64,000 nt of DNA from Qipengyuania polymorpha (GTDB taxonomy: Bacteria > Pseudomonadota > Alphaproteobacteria > Sphingomonadales > Sphingomonadaceae), in contig NZ_JAIGNK010000001.1 of the NCBI RefSeq assembly GCF_019711435.1, forward strand, positions 186,001 through 250,000, in the 5' to 3' direction. How positions within the stretch are numbered: the stretch's first letter is position 1; each line of letters opens with the position of its first letter. Below the pieces are notes generated by a model. It was given only the letters and a program-made list of their open reading frames with translations, had not been told where the DNA came from and ran no database searches. The position numbers were made by a program, and so were the translations under genes. This document shows positions 28,303-36,101 of the stretch, one piece after another.

Positions 28303-28363
28303 CGTTCGTGTCGAGCGAAGTCGAGACACACCCGCACCAACGGTTCTCGACTACGCTCGAACC
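28303..28363. repeat. Intergenic inverted-repeat element between ctaG and ctaE
   Basis: GTCGAGCGAAGTCGAGAC in the left half is nearly the reverse complement of TCTCGACTACGCTCGAAC in the right half, with about 18 bases between. This can form a hairpin. Such GTCGAGCGAAGTCGAG-type palindromes are common, REP-like intergenic elements in sphingomonad genomes. It sits in a 159-base gap and is followed by no T-run, so I do not call it a terminator. It could still modulate mRNA stability between ctaG and ctaE. Confidence 0.55.
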
Positions 28364-28449
28364 AAACGGAAATCGGGGATTGCCCCCTAGACCCGCGCCC
28401 AATCGCGCATTAAGGGCAGCCGCAAAGCGAAACCCAGGATACAGGTACA

Positions 28450-29271
28450 ATGGCTGGTAACGTCAATCACGAATATCACATCCTCGAGCCCGACATTTGG
28501 CCCTTCATCGGCTCGCTGTCGGCACTGACCTTTACCAGCGGCATGGTGCTGTTCATGCACGACATGCCTTCGGCGCACCTCGTGCTGGGCCTCGGCATCG
28601 CCGGCCTTATCGCCACCTTCTTCAGCTGGTTCTCGAATATCGTGAAGGAAGCCGAGCGCGGCGACCACACGCCGATCGTCCAGCTGCACATGCGCTACGG
28701 CATGATCCTGTTCATCGCTTCGGAAGTGATGTTCTTCGTCGGCTGGTTCTGGAGCTGGTTCGACTTCTCGCTCTTCCCTAGCGAAATCTCCGAGGTGGTC
28801 GGCGGGACCTTCCCGCCCGCGGCTATCGAGGCGGTTATCGATCCCTTCGGCCTTCCCCTCCTGAATACGCTCATCCTGCTGTGCTCGGGTACGACGGTGA
28901 CCTGGGCGCACCATTCGCTCATCCATGGCGACCGTGACGGGCTCAAGAAGGGCCTGTGGCTGACCATCATCCTCGGCGCCGTCTTCACGATGATCCAGGC
29001 CTATGAATATGCGCATGCGCCCTTCGCTTTCGGTGGCAACACCTACAGCTCGGCCTTCTACATGGCGACCGGCTTCCACGGCTTCCACGTTCTGGTCGGC
29101 ACGATCTTCCTGATCGTTTGCCTCGTGCGCGCCTACAAGGGCCACTTCACCCCGCGCCAGCATTTCGGTTTCGAAGCCGCTGCATGGTACTGGCACTTCG
29201 TCGACGTGGTGTGGCTGTTCCTCTTCGCCGTCGTCTATGTCTGGGGCGGCTGGGGCGCTGCAACGCACTGA
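28450..29271 (+). CDS. ctaE: Cytochrome c oxidase subunit III
   Basis: 273 residues with seven predicted membrane helices. Family motifs are ASEVMFFVGWFWSWF with the helix-III Glu, TWAHHSLIHGDR, FYMATGFHGFHVLVGT and AAWYWHFVDVVWLFLF near the C-terminus. The subunit stabilises the aa3 oxidase and helps sustain proton uptake. The gene is separated from ctaG by 159 bases holding an inverted repeat. Confidence 0.96.
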   Translation: MAGNVNHEYHILEPDIWPFIGSLSALTFTSGMVLFMHDMPSAHLVLGLGIAGLIATFFSWFSNIVKEAERGDHTPIVQLHMRYGMILFIASEVMFFVGWFWSWFDFSLFPSEISEVVGGTFPPAAIEAVIDPFGLPLLNTLILLCSGTTVTWAHHSLIHGDRDGLKKGLWLTIILGAVFTMIQAYEYAHAPFAFGGNTYSSAFYMATGFHGFHVLVGTIFLIVCLVRAYKGHFTPRQHFGFEAAAWYWHFVDVVWLFLFAVVYVWGGWGAATH

Positions 29272-29301
29272 TGCCGAGCAGCATTCGCTGACACGAGAAA
29301 T

Positions 29302-29338
29302 GGGGCAGCCCGGTTCGCCGCGGCTGCCCCTTTCGCTT
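29302..29338 (+). terminator. Terminator-like hairpin after ctaE
   Basis: GGGGCAGCC (29302-29310) pairs perfectly with GGCTGCCCC (29322-29330) across an 11-base loop, followed by TTTCGCTT. It lies 30 bases after the ctaE stop and directly before the SURF1 gene, so it may attenuate rather than end transcription. Confidence 0.6.
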
Positions 29339-29349
29339 ATGGGGCCGAC

Positions 29350-29943
29350 ATGACCACACGCATTCCGATTATCCCGACCGTCATCGTCGCCGGCGCGATT
29401 GCCGTGATGATTGCGCTCGGCTTCTGGCAGCTCTCGCGCATGGGCGAGAAGGAAGCGCTGATCGCGCAGGCGGAACAGAATCTGCGTATGTCATCCGAGG
29501 CCCGCTATCCGCTGGACGGGACCGGGGTGGATGCAGTCCTCTACCGTCGCACGACCATCGATTGCGCCGAAGTCCTGTCCGTCACACCGCGTGCCGGAAC
29601 GAACGATAGGGGCGGAAAGGGCTGGGCCCAGCGCGCCTCGTGCAAGTTAGGCGGGAGCGATGCCGTAATCGATGTAGACATTGGTTGGTCGCTGCGCCCT
29701 GAGCCCGCCGAATGGCAGGGCGGCGAGGTGCGCGGCACTATCGCTCCGGGCGGCCGGGTGGTCTCCGCCAGCGGGCTTGCAGGCCTCGAACCGCTCGCCA
29801 GCCCCGACCCGCGCGCCCTCCCGAACAACCACCTCGCCTATGCCGGGCAGTGGTTCTTTTTCGCGCTGACGGCGCTGGCCATCTACATCCTCGCGCTGCG
29901 GCGCCGGGCGGGCGCGGGCGGCACTCGCGCTAAAGAGGACTAA
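29350..29943 (+). CDS. SURF1 family cytochrome oxidase assembly protein
   Basis: 197 residues. An N-terminal membrane helix contains the AVMIALGFWQLSRMGEKEALI segment, whose GFWQ-R pattern is the SURF1 signature. The C-terminal membrane helix (about 165-188) carries FFFALTALAIYILAL. Proteins of this family take part in heme A insertion into subunit I in the inner membrane. At 197 residues it is somewhat shorter than typical SURF1 (about 230), and the intervening periplasmic loop is divergent. The order ctaE-SURF1-thrC is typical of Sphingomonadales. Confidence 0.88.
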   Translation: MTTRIPIIPTVIVAGAIAVMIALGFWQLSRMGEKEALIAQAEQNLRMSSEARYPLDGTGVDAVLYRRTTIDCAEVLSVTPRAGTNDRGGKGWAQRASCKLGGSDAVIDVDIGWSLRPEPAEWQGGEVRGTIAPGGRVVSASGLAGLEPLASPDPRALPNNHLAYAGQWFFFALTALAIYILALRRRAGAGGTRAKED

Positions 29944-29994
29944 ACACCCGCTTGCTTGCCCGCATGGGCCAGCGCGGCTAACCGCATGCCCGCA

Positions 29995-31383
29995 ATGAAA
30001 TACGTCTCCACCCGAGGTGAGGCCCCGAGCCTCGATTTCGCCGAAGTCACCCTGGCGGGTCTCGCCAGCGATGGTGGGCTCTACGTGCCCGAAAGCTGGC
30101 CGCAGTTCTCGGCCGCAGAAATCGCTGCCATGCGCGGCCTGCCCTATGCCGAACTTGCCGCGCGGGTGATGGAGCCTTTCGTCGGCGATTGCCTGACGCC
30201 TCAGCGCCTGCGCGAACTCACCGCCAAGGCCTATGGCCGCTTCGCCCACAAGGCGGTGACGCCGCTGGTGCAGCTGGACGAGCAGCACTGGGTGCTCGAA
30301 CTTTTCCACGGCCCCACGCTCGCCTTCAAGGACGTGGCGCTGCAGATGCTCGGACTGCTGTTCGAGGAATTCCTCGGCCGCGAAGAGGGCAGCTTGACCA
30401 TCGTCGGCGCGACCAGCGGGGACACGGGCAGCGCAGCCATCGATGCGGTGGCCGGTCTCGACAATGTCGAGATTTTCATGCTCCACCCCAAGGGCCGGGT
30501 GAGCGACGTCCAGCGCCGCCAGATGACCACGGTGCGCGCGCCCAATGTCCACAACATCGCTATCGACGGCAGCTTCGACGATGCGCAAGCGATGGTGAAG
30601 CGAATCTTCGCCGACAAGGACGTGACCGCGAAACACCGCATCGGCGCGGTCAATTCCATCAACTGGGCGCGGCTGATGGCGCAGGTGGTCTATTACTTCG
30701 CCGCCTCGCTCCAGCTTGGCGGCCCGGAGCGAAGCCTTGCCTTCAGCGTGCCCACCGGCAATTTCGGCGATGTCTTTGCAGGCCATGTGGCCGCGCGCAT
30801 GGGCCTGCCCATCGAGCAGCTCATCGTCGCGACCAACGTCAACGACATCCTCCACCGCGCGCTCAGCGAAGGCGATTATTCCGCTGGCTCGGTCACGCCC
30901 ACCAGCGCGCCGAGCATGGATATCCAGGTCAGCTCCAATTTCGAGCGCCTGCTGTTCGATGTCGGCGGACGCGACGGCTTGGCTCTGGCCGAACAGATGC
31001 GCGGCTTCGACACGGCCAAGGCCATGCGCCTCACCAACGCCCAGACCAAAGGTGCGGCGCTCTTCACCAGTGCCCGCGCGGACGAGGGCGACACCTCGCA
31101 GGCAATGCGCTGGGCCTATGAGCAATGCGGCGAGATGCTCGATCCGCACACCGCCATCGGCCTCCACGCCGCGCGCGCTGCCGGTATCGACCCGGCCATC
31201 CCGGTGGTGACGCTTGCCACAGCGCATCCGGCTAAATTCCCCGATGCGGTCGAACGCGCGACCGGCATCCGCCCGGGGCTTCCGGCGCGCGTCGGCGACC
31301 TCTTCGCGCGCGAGGAAAGCTTCGTCGAACTGCCCGGCACTTACGAGGCCGTGCGCGACCACATCGTTGGACACGCAACCTGA
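29995..31383 (+). CDS. thrC: Threonine synthase
   Basis: 462 residues from the ATG at 29995 (MKYVSTRG, the family's usual N-terminus); an ATG at 29986 would add three residues. ELFHGPTLAFKDVALQ contains the PLP-binding Lys. VGATSGDTGSAAIDA is the phosphate-binding loop, and NSINWARLMAQ is also conserved. It converts O-phosphohomoserine to threonine. The stop codon overlaps the start of the next gene by one base (TGATG), so the methyltransferase is probably co-translated. Confidence 0.96.
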   Translation: MKYVSTRGEAPSLDFAEVTLAGLASDGGLYVPESWPQFSAAEIAAMRGLPYAELAARVMEPFVGDCLTPQRLRELTAKAYGRFAHKAVTPLVQLDEQHWVLELFHGPTLAFKDVALQMLGLLFEEFLGREEGSLTIVGATSGDTGSAAIDAVAGLDNVEIFMLHPKGRVSDVQRRQMTTVRAPNVHNIAIDGSFDDAQAMVKRIFADKDVTAKHRIGAVNSINWARLMAQVVYYFAASLQLGGPERSLAFSVPTGNFGDVFAGHVAARMGLPIEQLIVATNVNDILHRALSEGDYSAGSVTPTSAPSMDIQVSSNFERLLFDVGGRDGLALAEQMRGFDTAKAMRLTNAQTKGAALFTSARADEGDTSQAMRWAYEQCGEMLDPHTAIGLHAARAAGIDPAIPVVTLATAHPAKFPDAVERATGIRPGLPARVGDLFAREESFVELPGTYEAVRDHIVGHAT

Positions 31384-32273
31384 TGGCCGAGCTTACACGC
31401 AATCCGGTGCTGATGGTGGGCGAGGGCTGGGACGGCTACCGCCTGCTCGACAGCGGTCATGGTCGCAAGTTCGAAGCCTATGGCGACTACCGCTTCATTC
31501 GCCCCGAACCGCAGGCCATGTGGTCGCCCAGGCTCGACCATTGGGACGCGCATGGTGAATTCGTCCCCGGCAGCGACGAGGACGGCGGCGGTCGCTGGCA
31601 GTTCTCGAAAGACGTACCCGAACATGGCTGGCCGCTAGGCTGGGGCGAGGAGGTTCGCTTCACCGCGCAGTGCACACCCTTCCGCCACCTCGGTTTCTTT
31701 CCCGACATGGCGCCCGTGTGGACATGGATGGGCGAGCAGCTCGAAGGGCGCACCGATGCCGAGACGATGAACCTCTTCGGCTATACCGGCGTCGGCACGC
31801 AGGCACTGAGCAAATACGGCCGCGTCACCCATGTCGATGCGAGCAAGAAGTCGGTCGCACAGGCGCGCGAGAACGCCGCGCTGGCAGGCCTCGACGACCG
31901 CCCCGTGCGCTGGCTGGTCGAGGACGCGATGAAATACACCGCGCGCGAAGTGCGTCGCGGTAGGCGTTACGACGGTATCATCCTCGACCCGCCCAAGTTC
32001 GGCCGCGGGCCCGATGGCGAGGTATGGCGGCTTGAACAGGGATTGCCCGACCTCGTTTCCGACTGCCGCCAGCTTCTGGACAAGGACAGCAGCTTCCTCT
32101 TCCTCACCGTCTACGCCGTGCGGATGAGCAGCCTTGCGCTTGGCGGCCTGCTCGAAGAGGTCTTCGCCGACCTCCCCGGCAAGGTCGAACATGGCGATCT
32201 AGCCGTGCAGGAGGAGGGCGGGCGCCTACTGCCCACGGCAATCTTCGCGCGCTGGTCCAATCCGCGCGCTTGA
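31383..32273 (+). CDS. Class I SAM-dependent methyltransferase (RlmI/RlmK-like)
   Basis: 296 residues. MNLFGYTGVGTQALSKYG is the SAM-binding motif I. VDASKKSVAQARENA follows it, and IILDPPKFGRGPDG is the DPPKF motif found in rRNA 5-methylcytosine and related methyltransferases of the RlmI/RlmKL group. An N-terminal ~100-residue region with many aromatics (YRFIRPEPQAMWSP) replaces the PUA domain of RlmI. The RNA target cannot be predicted. It is coupled to thrC and followed by a repeat and then folB. Confidence 0.85.
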   Translation: MAELTRNPVLMVGEGWDGYRLLDSGHGRKFEAYGDYRFIRPEPQAMWSPRLDHWDAHGEFVPGSDEDGGGRWQFSKDVPEHGWPLGWGEEVRFTAQCTPFRHLGFFPDMAPVWTWMGEQLEGRTDAETMNLFGYTGVGTQALSKYGRVTHVDASKKSVAQARENAALAGLDDRPVRWLVEDAMKYTAREVRRGRRYDGIILDPPKFGRGPDGEVWRLEQGLPDLVSDCRQLLDKDSSFLFLTVYAVRMSSLALGGLLEEVFADLPGKVEHGDLAVQEEGGRLLPTAIFARWSNPRA

Positions 32274-32277
32274 TTAC

Positions 32278-32322
32278 GCATCCCCCGATCCGAAAACCGG
32301 TGCCCACTTTTCGGAGTGATGC
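32278..32322. repeat. Alphaproteobacterial REP-like inverted repeat
   Basis: GATCCGAAAACCGGTGCCCA (32287-32306) followed by CTTTTCGGA belongs to a repeat type seen in intergenic regions of many alphaproteobacteria. TCCGAAAA pairs with TTTTCGGA, and outer GCATC/GATGC arms extend the hairpin. It fills most of the 64-base gap before folB. It could protect mRNA ends or act weakly as a terminator. Confidence 0.65.
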
Positions 32323-32337
32323 GCTAGGGACTTTCCC

Positions 32338-32712
32338 ATGAACGATTCGCTTATCCTCGAAGTCGCCGATTTCGAACATGACGTGCTCACCGGCATCTAC
32401 TCCGAAGAGACCGGCAAGCCGCAGCCGCTGCGCTTTACCATCCAGGTGCGGATGAAGCCGCTGAGGCATTACGATGCCGACACGCCGCTCGACGATTCGA
32501 AGAATTACATGGATTTGAAGCACGCGGCATCCGAGGCGCTGCCCGAGGGCGTGCATTTCAAGCTCATCGAGGCGGTGGCCGATCATGTCTGCGAGACGCT
32601 GTTCCTGCAGGACAAGCGCGTCGAGGCGGTGACGGTGAAAATCGTAAAGCTGGCGATTGCGGAGGCGGATGAGAAAATCGGCATCACGCTCCACCGCGAG
32701 CGGCGCGAATGA
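32338..32712 (+). CDS. folB: Dihydroneopterin aldolase
   Basis: 124 residues. The FolB fold is recognisable from VLTGIYSEETGKPQPLRFT, DDSKNYMDLKHA and HFKLIEAVADHVCETLF, with the conserved Glu in LIEAVAD. The enzyme cleaves dihydroneopterin to 6-hydroxymethyl-dihydropterin in folate synthesis; some members act as epimerases. Its stop overlaps the next gene by four bases. It opens a four-gene run with a small unknown gene, moaD and moaE. Confidence 0.9.
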   Translation: MNDSLILEVADFEHDVLTGIYSEETGKPQPLRFTIQVRMKPLRHYDADTPLDDSKNYMDLKHAASEALPEGVHFKLIEAVADHVCETLFLQDKRVEAVTVKIVKLAIAEADEKIGITLHRERRE

Positions 32713-33014
32713 AGCGTATCGAGGTCGAAGGCCTGCCGGAGGAGCCGCTGGCGGCGGCAGGGCTATTCCACCAGAACTGGCTCGACCCTATCGAAAGGGC
32801 GCTGGATGCGGGGCAGGACGTGCTCGTGGCACTGGAGAGCGCCGACCACACCCATGGCGAATGGCGCAAGGCCGCCGCGGCCATGCTCGCGCGAAAGCAC
32901 AGCCCAGGCCGTGTGAACCTCGTGGCGGGCGAAGGCGAGGCGCTTGCTGCCATCGAGACCTATCTCGCCGCGGCGCCGGGAGTGACCGGCCAGTACCTGG
33001 AAGCCGCCTCGTGA
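32709..33014 (+). CDS. 101-residue protein of unknown function between folB and moaD
   Basis: Starts in a four-base overlap with folB and ends overlapping the moaD start (GTGA). Predicted soluble alpha/beta protein: a strand (VLVALESAD) follows a helix, then a GEWRKAAAAMLARKHSP helix and a VNLVAGEGEALAAIETYLAA segment. This is like part of a small Rossmann-type fold. No catalytic motif. The tight overlaps on both sides show it is a real gene of the folate/molybdopterin operon. Confidence 0.72.
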   Translation: MKRIEVEGLPEEPLAAAGLFHQNWLDPIERALDAGQDVLVALESADHTHGEWRKAAAAMLARKHSPGRVNLVAGEGEALAAIETYLAAAPGVTGQYLEAAS

Positions 33015-33253
33015 GCGTGACGCTGCTCTTCCTCGGTCCGTTGCGCGATTTGGCGGGCGAGCAAGAGCGCGAAGTCGCATCGCCGCTCGACTGGGCAGGC
33101 CTCATCGAGCAGGTCGGTCCTAAAATTGCCGCCCAACTGGAAGATGACCGGGTCAATATCGCCTGCAAGGGAAAGGTGCTCGCCGACAAGAGGGCGCTCA
33201 TTGCCGAGGATGGCGACGAAGTGGCGCTGTTGCCGCCGGTCAGCGGTGGCTAG
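33011..33253 (+). CDS. moaD: Molybdopterin synthase sulfur carrier subunit
   Basis: 80 residues with a ubiquitin-like fold and the essential C-terminal Gly-Gly (VSGG end). Starts with GTG at 33011 inside the previous gene's stop. FLGPLRDLAG near the N-terminus is typical MoaD. The C-terminal thiocarboxylate donates sulfur to precursor Z (cyclic pyranopterin phosphate) in the MoaD/MoaE complex. The 3' end overlaps moaE by eight bases. Confidence 0.93.
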   Translation: MSVTLLFLGPLRDLAGEQEREVASPLDWAGLIEQVGPKIAAQLEDDRVNIACKGKVLADKRALIAEDGDEVALLPPVSGG

Positions 33254-33725
33254 GCTCGTGCTCGCGACGCCGCTCGATGTTCGGCTGCTCGAGAAGGGCA
33301 TGTCGATCGGTGAGGCGTTGGCTGCGTTCAACGCTGCGCACGAAGAGGCAGGCGGCGTTGTCAGCTTTCTCGGCAAGGTTCGGCCAGACGGCGATGTGCG
33401 GGCTCTCGAACTCACCCATTACGAACCGCTGACGCTGCCGGGAATGGAGGAGCTTGCAGCCAATGCAAGGACCCGTTTCGACCTCGACGGCGCTCTCGTC
33501 TGGCATCGAATCGGGGTGATGAACCCGGGCGAGGCCATCGTCCTCGTCGCTACCGCCGCGCGCCATCGCCGCAATGCCTTCGAGGCAGCGGACCATCTGA
33601 TGGATCATCTCAAGTCCGCCGCATGGTTCTGGAAGCGCGAGCGCAGGGACGACGGCTGGCACTGGATCGAGCCCCGCGATGCCGACCGCGCGGATCTTGC
33701 GCGGTGGAATTCTCCCCGCACTTGA
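33246..33725 (+). CDS. moaE: Molybdopterin synthase catalytic subunit
   Basis: 159 residues starting at GTG 33246. Conserved features are AGGVVSFLGKVRPDG, LELTHYEPL, RIGVMNPGEAIVLVATAARHR and HLMDHLKSAAWFWKRE, with Lys in the K-x-x-x-x-W-K-K/R-E region forming the active site. It converts precursor Z to molybdopterin with sulfur from MoaD. The stop codon lies inside the left arm of the FNR box that precedes the following gene. Confidence 0.94.
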   Translation: MARLVLATPLDVRLLEKGMSIGEALAAFNAAHEEAGGVVSFLGKVRPDGDVRALELTHYEPLTLPGMEELAANARTRFDLDGALVWHRIGVMNPGEAIVLVATAARHRRNAFEAADHLMDHLKSAAWFWKRERRDDGWHWIEPRDADRADLARWNSPRT

Positions 33726-33735
33726 TCTCGATCAA
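33722..33735. promoter_or_regulatory. Perfect FNR-type box
   Basis: TTGATCTCGATCAA matches the FNR/FixK consensus TTGAT-N4-ATCAA exactly. It starts at the moaE stop codon, 51 bases before the start of the membrane-protein gene at 33787. At the class II spacing a weak CACAAG at 33758-33763 could serve as the -10. The likely regulator is the Fnr-type gene at 34220-34900. Confidence 0.75.
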
Positions 33736-33786
33736 GGAAAGCCCGGTAGGGGCGCGGCACAAGGTCTCCAACAAAGGAGATCGTAA

Positions 33787-34212
33787 ATGTCGAAGCACCT
33801 TACCCGCGATATCATTGCCGAACAGGCCGCCATCGTTGCGGCTCCCCGGCATCGTCACGAGGTCGACCGTACCTTCGAGCTTCCCAAGGCGCTCTACGGC
33901 GCGACCGTGGCGCTCTATCTCGGCTTCATCGCGGTGATGGCAGCGGGACTTTCGTCGCCCGGCCTCGCCATTCCGATGACGATCTTCGCTTTCTTCGTCA
34001 TCGCCGGTTTCGGTGTTCCGGCGATCTGGACGCGGCTGGCTCCGCACTCGGCCTCGAAGCCGATGACCTGGGCACGGCTGCGCCGAGATGGTGTCGGTAC
34101 GGCTACCGGCAGGGTGGGCGCCGGAGGAGCCGCCGTGCAAATGCTCGTCCTGCCGGTCCTGATTTTCTGCTGGGGCGTGGCCATGGTGACCGTAGCCGCG
34201 CTGGTGCGCTAG
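33787..34212 (+). CDS. Membrane protein of unknown function, probably FNR-regulated
   Basis: 141 residues with three hydrophobic segments: about 38-54, 58-78 and 115-138. A strong AAAGGAG ribosome binding site lies seven bases before the ATG. The polar N-terminus (MSKHLTRDIIAEQAAIV) and the region 80-110 are cytoplasmic or periplasmic loops. No recognised domain. A perfect FNR box upstream and the neighbouring convergent fnr-type gene suggest a role under oxygen limitation; that is inference from sequence context. Confidence 0.75.
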   Translation: MSKHLTRDIIAEQAAIVAAPRHRHEVDRTFELPKALYGATVALYLGFIAVMAAGLSSPGLAIPMTIFAFFVIAGFGVPAIWTRLAPHSASKPMTWARLRRDGVGTATGRVGAGGAAVQMLVLPVLIFCWGVAMVTVAALVR

Positions 34213-34219
34213 GAAAGCG

Positions 34220-34900
34220 CTAGGAGAGAGGGAGGAGCGCGGGGTCGATCAGTTCGATCCCGCGCTTTCCTGTCCGCCGGATCGCGCCTTCCCGTTCGAA
34301 CCTGGTGAGCATCCGGCTGACCGTCTCGATAGTAAGACCCAGCATGTCGGCCAGTTCGCCGCGCGACAGCGGCAGGTCGAACCGGGTCGCAAGATGACAA
34401 GGCGAATCGCTTGCTGCCCGCGCGAAGGAGACCAGCGCACCTGCGACACGCGTTTCGGCCGATGCATTGCCGGTCAGCGCCAGCAATTCGCGGCTGGCGA
34501 AAAGGTCTTCCTGCGTGCGCCGCAGGAGCGCCTGCCCGAGCCGGGGATAACGCTCGATCGCCCGCTGGAAGTCGGGGCCGGAGAACACGCACAGTTCCGC
34601 ATCGCCCAGCGCAACCACGTCATGCCGCATGTAGGGGCCGAACATCTCCCCGATGAACCCGCTCGGGTGCACCAGCGACAGGATTCGCTCGCGCCCGTCG
34701 ATATCGGTCGAGGTTATCTTGAGGGCACCCTTCTTGAGCGTGGCACAGGCCGCCAGGCTCTCGCCGGCCGTGAAAAGCGTTTCGCCCTTGGACAAGGTCC
34801 GTGTGCGGCCGGCCTTGGCCAATTCGTCTCGCTGGTCTTCTTCGAGAACGGCACAGGCCGCGCGATCGCGGACGGGGCAGGTGTCACAGGCTAAACTCAT
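34220..34900 (-). CDS. Fnr/FnrL-type oxygen-responsive regulator (Crp-Fnr family)
   Basis: 226 residues from the ATG at 34900, with a TAAGG ribosome binding site. N-terminal C5, C8 and C16 (C-x2-C-x7-C) plus C104 in AELCVFS match the four ligands of the [4Fe-4S] cluster in FnrL-type sensors. A cyclic-nucleotide-binding-like beta-barrel follows. The C-terminal helix-turn-helix LSRGELADMLGLTIETVSRM carries the E-x-x-S-R residues that read TTGAT half-sites. It should bind DNA when oxygen is low. The gene follows a lipoprotein gene by ten bases, and a matching FNR box lies at 33722-33735. Confidence 0.9.
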   Translation of the reverse strand: MSLACDTCPVRDRAACAVLEEDQRDELAKAGRTRTLSKGETLFTAGESLAACATLKKGALKITSTDIDGRERILSLVHPSGFIGEMFGPYMRHDVVALGDAELCVFSGPDFQRAIERYPRLGQALLRRTQEDLFASRELLALTGNASAETRVAGALVSFARAASDSPCHLATRFDLPLSRGELADMLGLTIETVSRMLTRFEREGAIRRTGKRGIELIDPALLPLS

Positions 34901-34910
34901 GCGGAATACC

Positions 34911-35423
34911 TTAGCGGATCCGGGCGCGCAGGTCTTCCAGCGCGGCGTCTTCTTCGCCAACGAGCGCGATGACGCGGTTCCGGGCCGCCTCGATGTCTGA
35001 AGTGTCCTGTGCCGCCACGCGCGTGGCGGTGTAGATCATGTCGAGGTCGCCAAGCGGAATCGCGGCTCGGCTGCGCGCCGAATCGAGTTCTGCCAGCGCG
35101 ACCTGTGCGGCAGCCCAGCTGTCGCTCCCCCTATCGCCCGCCGCTGCCACGAGCCGTGCAGCGCGCGGCTCGACGGAAACGAACTCGGCATGGGCTTCCT
35201 CGGCTGCCGTCACCAGCGCAGCGAGTCGTGCCGAGAGCCCTCCCGCCAGATCGACGTCTACGGGCGGCACGTCGAGGCGCGCAGGCTCGCCCGTATAGAA
35301 CTGGCCCTGCGCCCGCTCGGCATCGCGCACGGCAAGGGAAGGGTACTCCTCGCTCGTGCTCGCGCAGGCCCCCACGAGAGCGGCAAGGGACAAGGCTAGC
35401 ATAGTTCTTGCAATTGCAGGCAT
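34911..35423 (-). CDS. Putative lipoprotein upstream of the Fnr-type gene
   Basis: 170 residues. MPAIARTMLALSLAALVGAC is a lipoprotein signal peptide with lipobox LVGAC, so the mature protein is lipid-anchored at Cys20. The rest is helical and Ala/Glu-rich (AALVTAAEEAHAEFVSVEP, then AWAAAQVAL-type helix pairs) and has no catalytic motif, resembling small helical-bundle lipoproteins. Its stop is ten bases from the Fnr-type gene, so they probably share a transcript. It diverges from rplU. Confidence 0.78.
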   Translation of the reverse strand: MPAIARTMLALSLAALVGACASTSEEYPSLAVRDAERAQGQFYTGEPARLDVPPVDVDLAGGLSARLAALVTAAEEAHAEFVSVEPRAARLVAAAGDRGSDSWAAAQVALAELDSARSRAAIPLGDLDMIYTATRVAAQDTSDIEAARNRVIALVGEEDAALEDLRARIR

Positions 35424-35489
35424 GGCTGCCACATAGCATGGCAGAGTGCGCGTGCCAGCGCGAAAGGCAAAAAAGGAACCGCTTCTGCG

Positions 35490-35518
35490 TTGACTTGGGA
35501 AAGCCTTTCGCCTAACGG
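35490..35518 (+). promoter_or_regulatory. Candidate promoter for rplU-rpmA
   Basis: TTGACT (35490-35495), a 17-base spacer and TAACGG (35513-35518) lie about 95 bases before rplU. The -35 is near-perfect. The 190-base gap between the divergent lipoprotein gene and rplU holds nothing else that I recognise. Confidence 0.5.
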
Positions 35519-35613
35519 CACGCTTCTTTCCGGGCCCGTACACCAACGGGTCGACGGGCGCGCCGTAGATTCGCAAGGATGCGGCACAGCAATTTGTAAC
35601 GAGAGATACGACC

Positions 35614-36090
35614 ATGTTCGCAGTAGTGCGCACGGGCGGCAAGCAATACCGGGTTGCCGCCGGAGACAAGATCGCGGTTGAGAAGCTGGCTGGCGAAGCC
35701 GGTGACACCATTACGCTGGGCGACGTCCTGCTCGCCGGCGAAGGCGACAAGATCGAAGACGCCGCCAAGGTGACGGTTTCGGCCGAAATCATCGCACAGG
35801 CGAAGAGCGAGAAGGTCGTCGTCTTCAAGAAGCGTCGTCGTCACAACTATCGCCGCAAGAACGGTCATCGCCAGATGATGACCCTGCTGCGCATCACCGA
35901 CGTCGGCACCGGCAGCGCCAAGAAGGCTGCTCCGAAGAAGGCCGAAGAAAAGAAGGCTGCTCCGAAGAAGGATACTTCGGAAGAGAAGGCTTCGCCCAAG
36001 GCCAAGAAGGCTGCGCCCGCGAAGGCAGCGGCTACCAAGAAGGCTCCTGCCAAGAAGGCAGCAGCCAAGAAGACCGAATCCAAGAAGTAA
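35614..36090 (+). CDS. rplU: 50S ribosomal protein L21 with a long Lys/Ala C-terminal tail
   Basis: 158 residues. The first ~103 form ordinary L21: [18 protein letters not shown] at the start, [17 protein letters not shown] as the rRNA-binding stretch and LLRITDVG at the end. Residues from about 104 to 158 are an extension of KKAAPKK/KKAPAKK-type repeats, like histone H1 tails, and are expected to be disordered and to bind RNA. L21 binds 23S rRNA in the large subunit. The gene is 11 bases upstream of rpmA. Confidence 0.96.
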   Translation: MFAVVRTGGKQYRVAAGDKIAVEKLAGEAGDTITLGDVLLAGEGDKIEDAAKVTVSAEIIAQAKSEKVVVFKKRRRHNYRRKNGHRQMMTLLRITDVGTGSAKKAAPKKAEEKKAAPKKDTSEEKASPKAKKAAPAKAAATKKAPAKKAAAKKTESKK

Positions 36091-36101
36091 GGATCTGAAC
36101 C

